DNA of 7,097 bases from Methanobacteriota archaeon (GTDB lineage Archaea; Halobacteriota; Syntropharchaeia; DAOWMC01), in assembly GCA_030643285.1 (NCBI GenBank), contig DAOWMC010000055.1, positions 1-7,097 of the forward strand, in the 5' to 3' direction. The notes below the pieces were generated by a model, which was not told the origin of the DNA, ran no database searches, and saw only the letters and a list, made by a program, of their open reading frames with translations. Shown piece after piece: positions 6,501-7,097 of this stretch. Position numbers and translations under genes: made by a program. The first letter of the stretch is position 1, and every line of letters starts with the position of its first letter.

Positions 6501-6506
6501 AGGAGG
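6501..6506 (+). promoter_or_regulatory. Shine-Dalgarno site that supports a TTG start
   Basis: AGGAGG lies 8 nt before the TTG at 6515. No ATG follows at a suitable distance, and an in-frame ATG at 6491 lies upstream of this site with no SD of its own. Confidence 0.8.
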
Positions 6507-6514
6507 ATTGGAAT

Positions 6515-7097
6515 TTGGACTATAAATTTACTTCTGAACAGGAGGCCCTTAGAAAGGAGTTCGGCGATTTTTTCAGCGAAATTATGAAGGAAGCTCCGCC
6601 TGGTTGGGGTGGAAATTTAGAAGACACATATGGTAGCGATGAGGGGTGGAATTTCCACAAAAAAGTCTCTTCTGAGCTTGTAAAAAGAGGTTGGGTTGTT
6701 AGGGCATGGCCCAAGGAATATGGGGGCCAGGATGCGCCATTGGTTGAGCAACTAATCTTCAGTGATGTAGCAGGTTATCACTTTGCACCTGGAATAGATC
6801 TTTTTGGTGCGGGTATGATAGGTCCGACACTTCTTTCGGTGGGAACAGATGAGCAGAAAAAAGAGCATCTTCTCCCCATTGCAAAAGGTGAAAGGGGCTG
6901 GTGTCAGCTTTGGAGTGAACCTAATGCAGGTTCGGATCTGGCATCTCTTACAACCACTGCCAAGTTGGAAGGTGATTATTACATACTAAACGGTCAAAAG
7001 ACCTGGACAAGCGGTGCTCATCGTGCTGATTGGGGATTTGGCGTTTTTAGAACTGATCCGGAGAAAAAGAGGAGTAAAGGGCTTTCTTTTATGGTAT
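6515..7097 (+). CDS. Acyl-CoA dehydrogenase, N-terminal part (cut by window end)
   Basis: This FAD enzyme oxidises acyl-CoA to trans-2-enoyl-CoA and passes electrons to ETF. The frame is open to the window end, with 194 residues visible of an expected ~380-400. The N-terminal alpha domain (about 1-125) starts M-D-Y-K-F-T-S-E-Q-E, like many homologues, and includes GWVVRAWPKEYGG (59-71). The middle domain begins with the signature CQLWSEPNAGSDLASL (130-145) and continues with LNGQKTWTSGA (158-168). The GW...W.FH...LVKRGW pattern resembles the longer subfamily common in actinobacteria and proteobacteria, some of which work as two-gene heteromers. The start is TTG 6515, backed by AGGAGG and homologue N-termini; ATG 6491 would add MFKKEDWN. 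The catalytic glutamate lies beyond the window, so activity cannot be judged. The product would be the substrate of the hydratase encoded just upstream. Confidence 0.92.
   Translation, partial: MDYKFTSEQEALRKEFGDFFSEIMKEAPPGWGGNLEDTYGSDEGWNFHKKVSSELVKRGWVVRAWPKEYGGQDAPLVEQLIFSDVAGYHFAPGIDLFGAGMIGPTLLSVGTDEQKKEHLLPIAKGERGWCQLWSEPNAGSDLASLTTTAKLEGDYYILNGQKTWTSGAHRADWGFGVFRTDPEKKRSKGLSFMV

Overview
This window comes from an archaeon, most likely a euryarchaeote related to Archaeoglobi, Methanomicrobia or Syntropharchaeia. The evidence is the gene content: an archaeal 20S proteasome alpha subunit, archaeal prefoldin beta, an SBDS-family ribosome maturation factor, and the exosome subunits Rrp4 and Rrp41. 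Several genes have strong AGGAGG Shine-Dalgarno sites, and the DNA is AT-rich by eye. The lineage is inferred from protein resemblance and cannot be fixed from this window alone.

Layout. (1) Positions 1-890, plus strand: the 3' part of nadA (quinolinate synthase), then cutA 13 nt downstream, probably co-transcribed. (2) Positions 952-1314, minus strand: pfdB (prefoldin beta), convergent with cutA and ending in a hairpin plus T-rich tract. (3) Positions 1315-1432: a divergent promoter region between pfdB and psmA with a nearly symmetric TATA-like element. (4) Positions 1433-4296: a tight plus-strand operon, psmA - sbds - rrp4 - rrp41, with gaps of 9, 1 and 10 nt. This is the front half of the conserved archaeal proteasome/exosome superoperon. 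(5) Positions 4348-6432: a DUF1015 protein followed 6-12 nt later by an enoyl-CoA hydratase that keeps both catalytic glutamates. (6) Position 6515 to the window end: the 5' part of an acyl-CoA dehydrogenase gene that probably begins at TTG behind a perfect AGGAGG.

How the genes fit together. The central block combines protein quality control (proteasome, prefoldin), ribosome maturation (SBDS) and RNA turnover (exosome cap protein Rrp4 and catalytic subunit Rrp41). The downstream block points to acyl-CoA oxidation: the dehydrogenase makes an enoyl-CoA and the hydratase hydrates it. A DUF1015 protein of unknown function lies between the two blocks.

No clearly new multi-gene system is visible. 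The observations most worth a second look are: a 16-nt leader shared exactly by pfdB and the acyl-CoA dehydrogenase gene, each with an in-frame upstream ATG; the break in the exosome superoperon where rrp42 would be expected; a 10-nt direct repeat at that break; and the bidirectional TATA-like element. No RNA genes, CRISPR arrays or mobile elements were seen, and no stretch above 300 nt lacks a gene.
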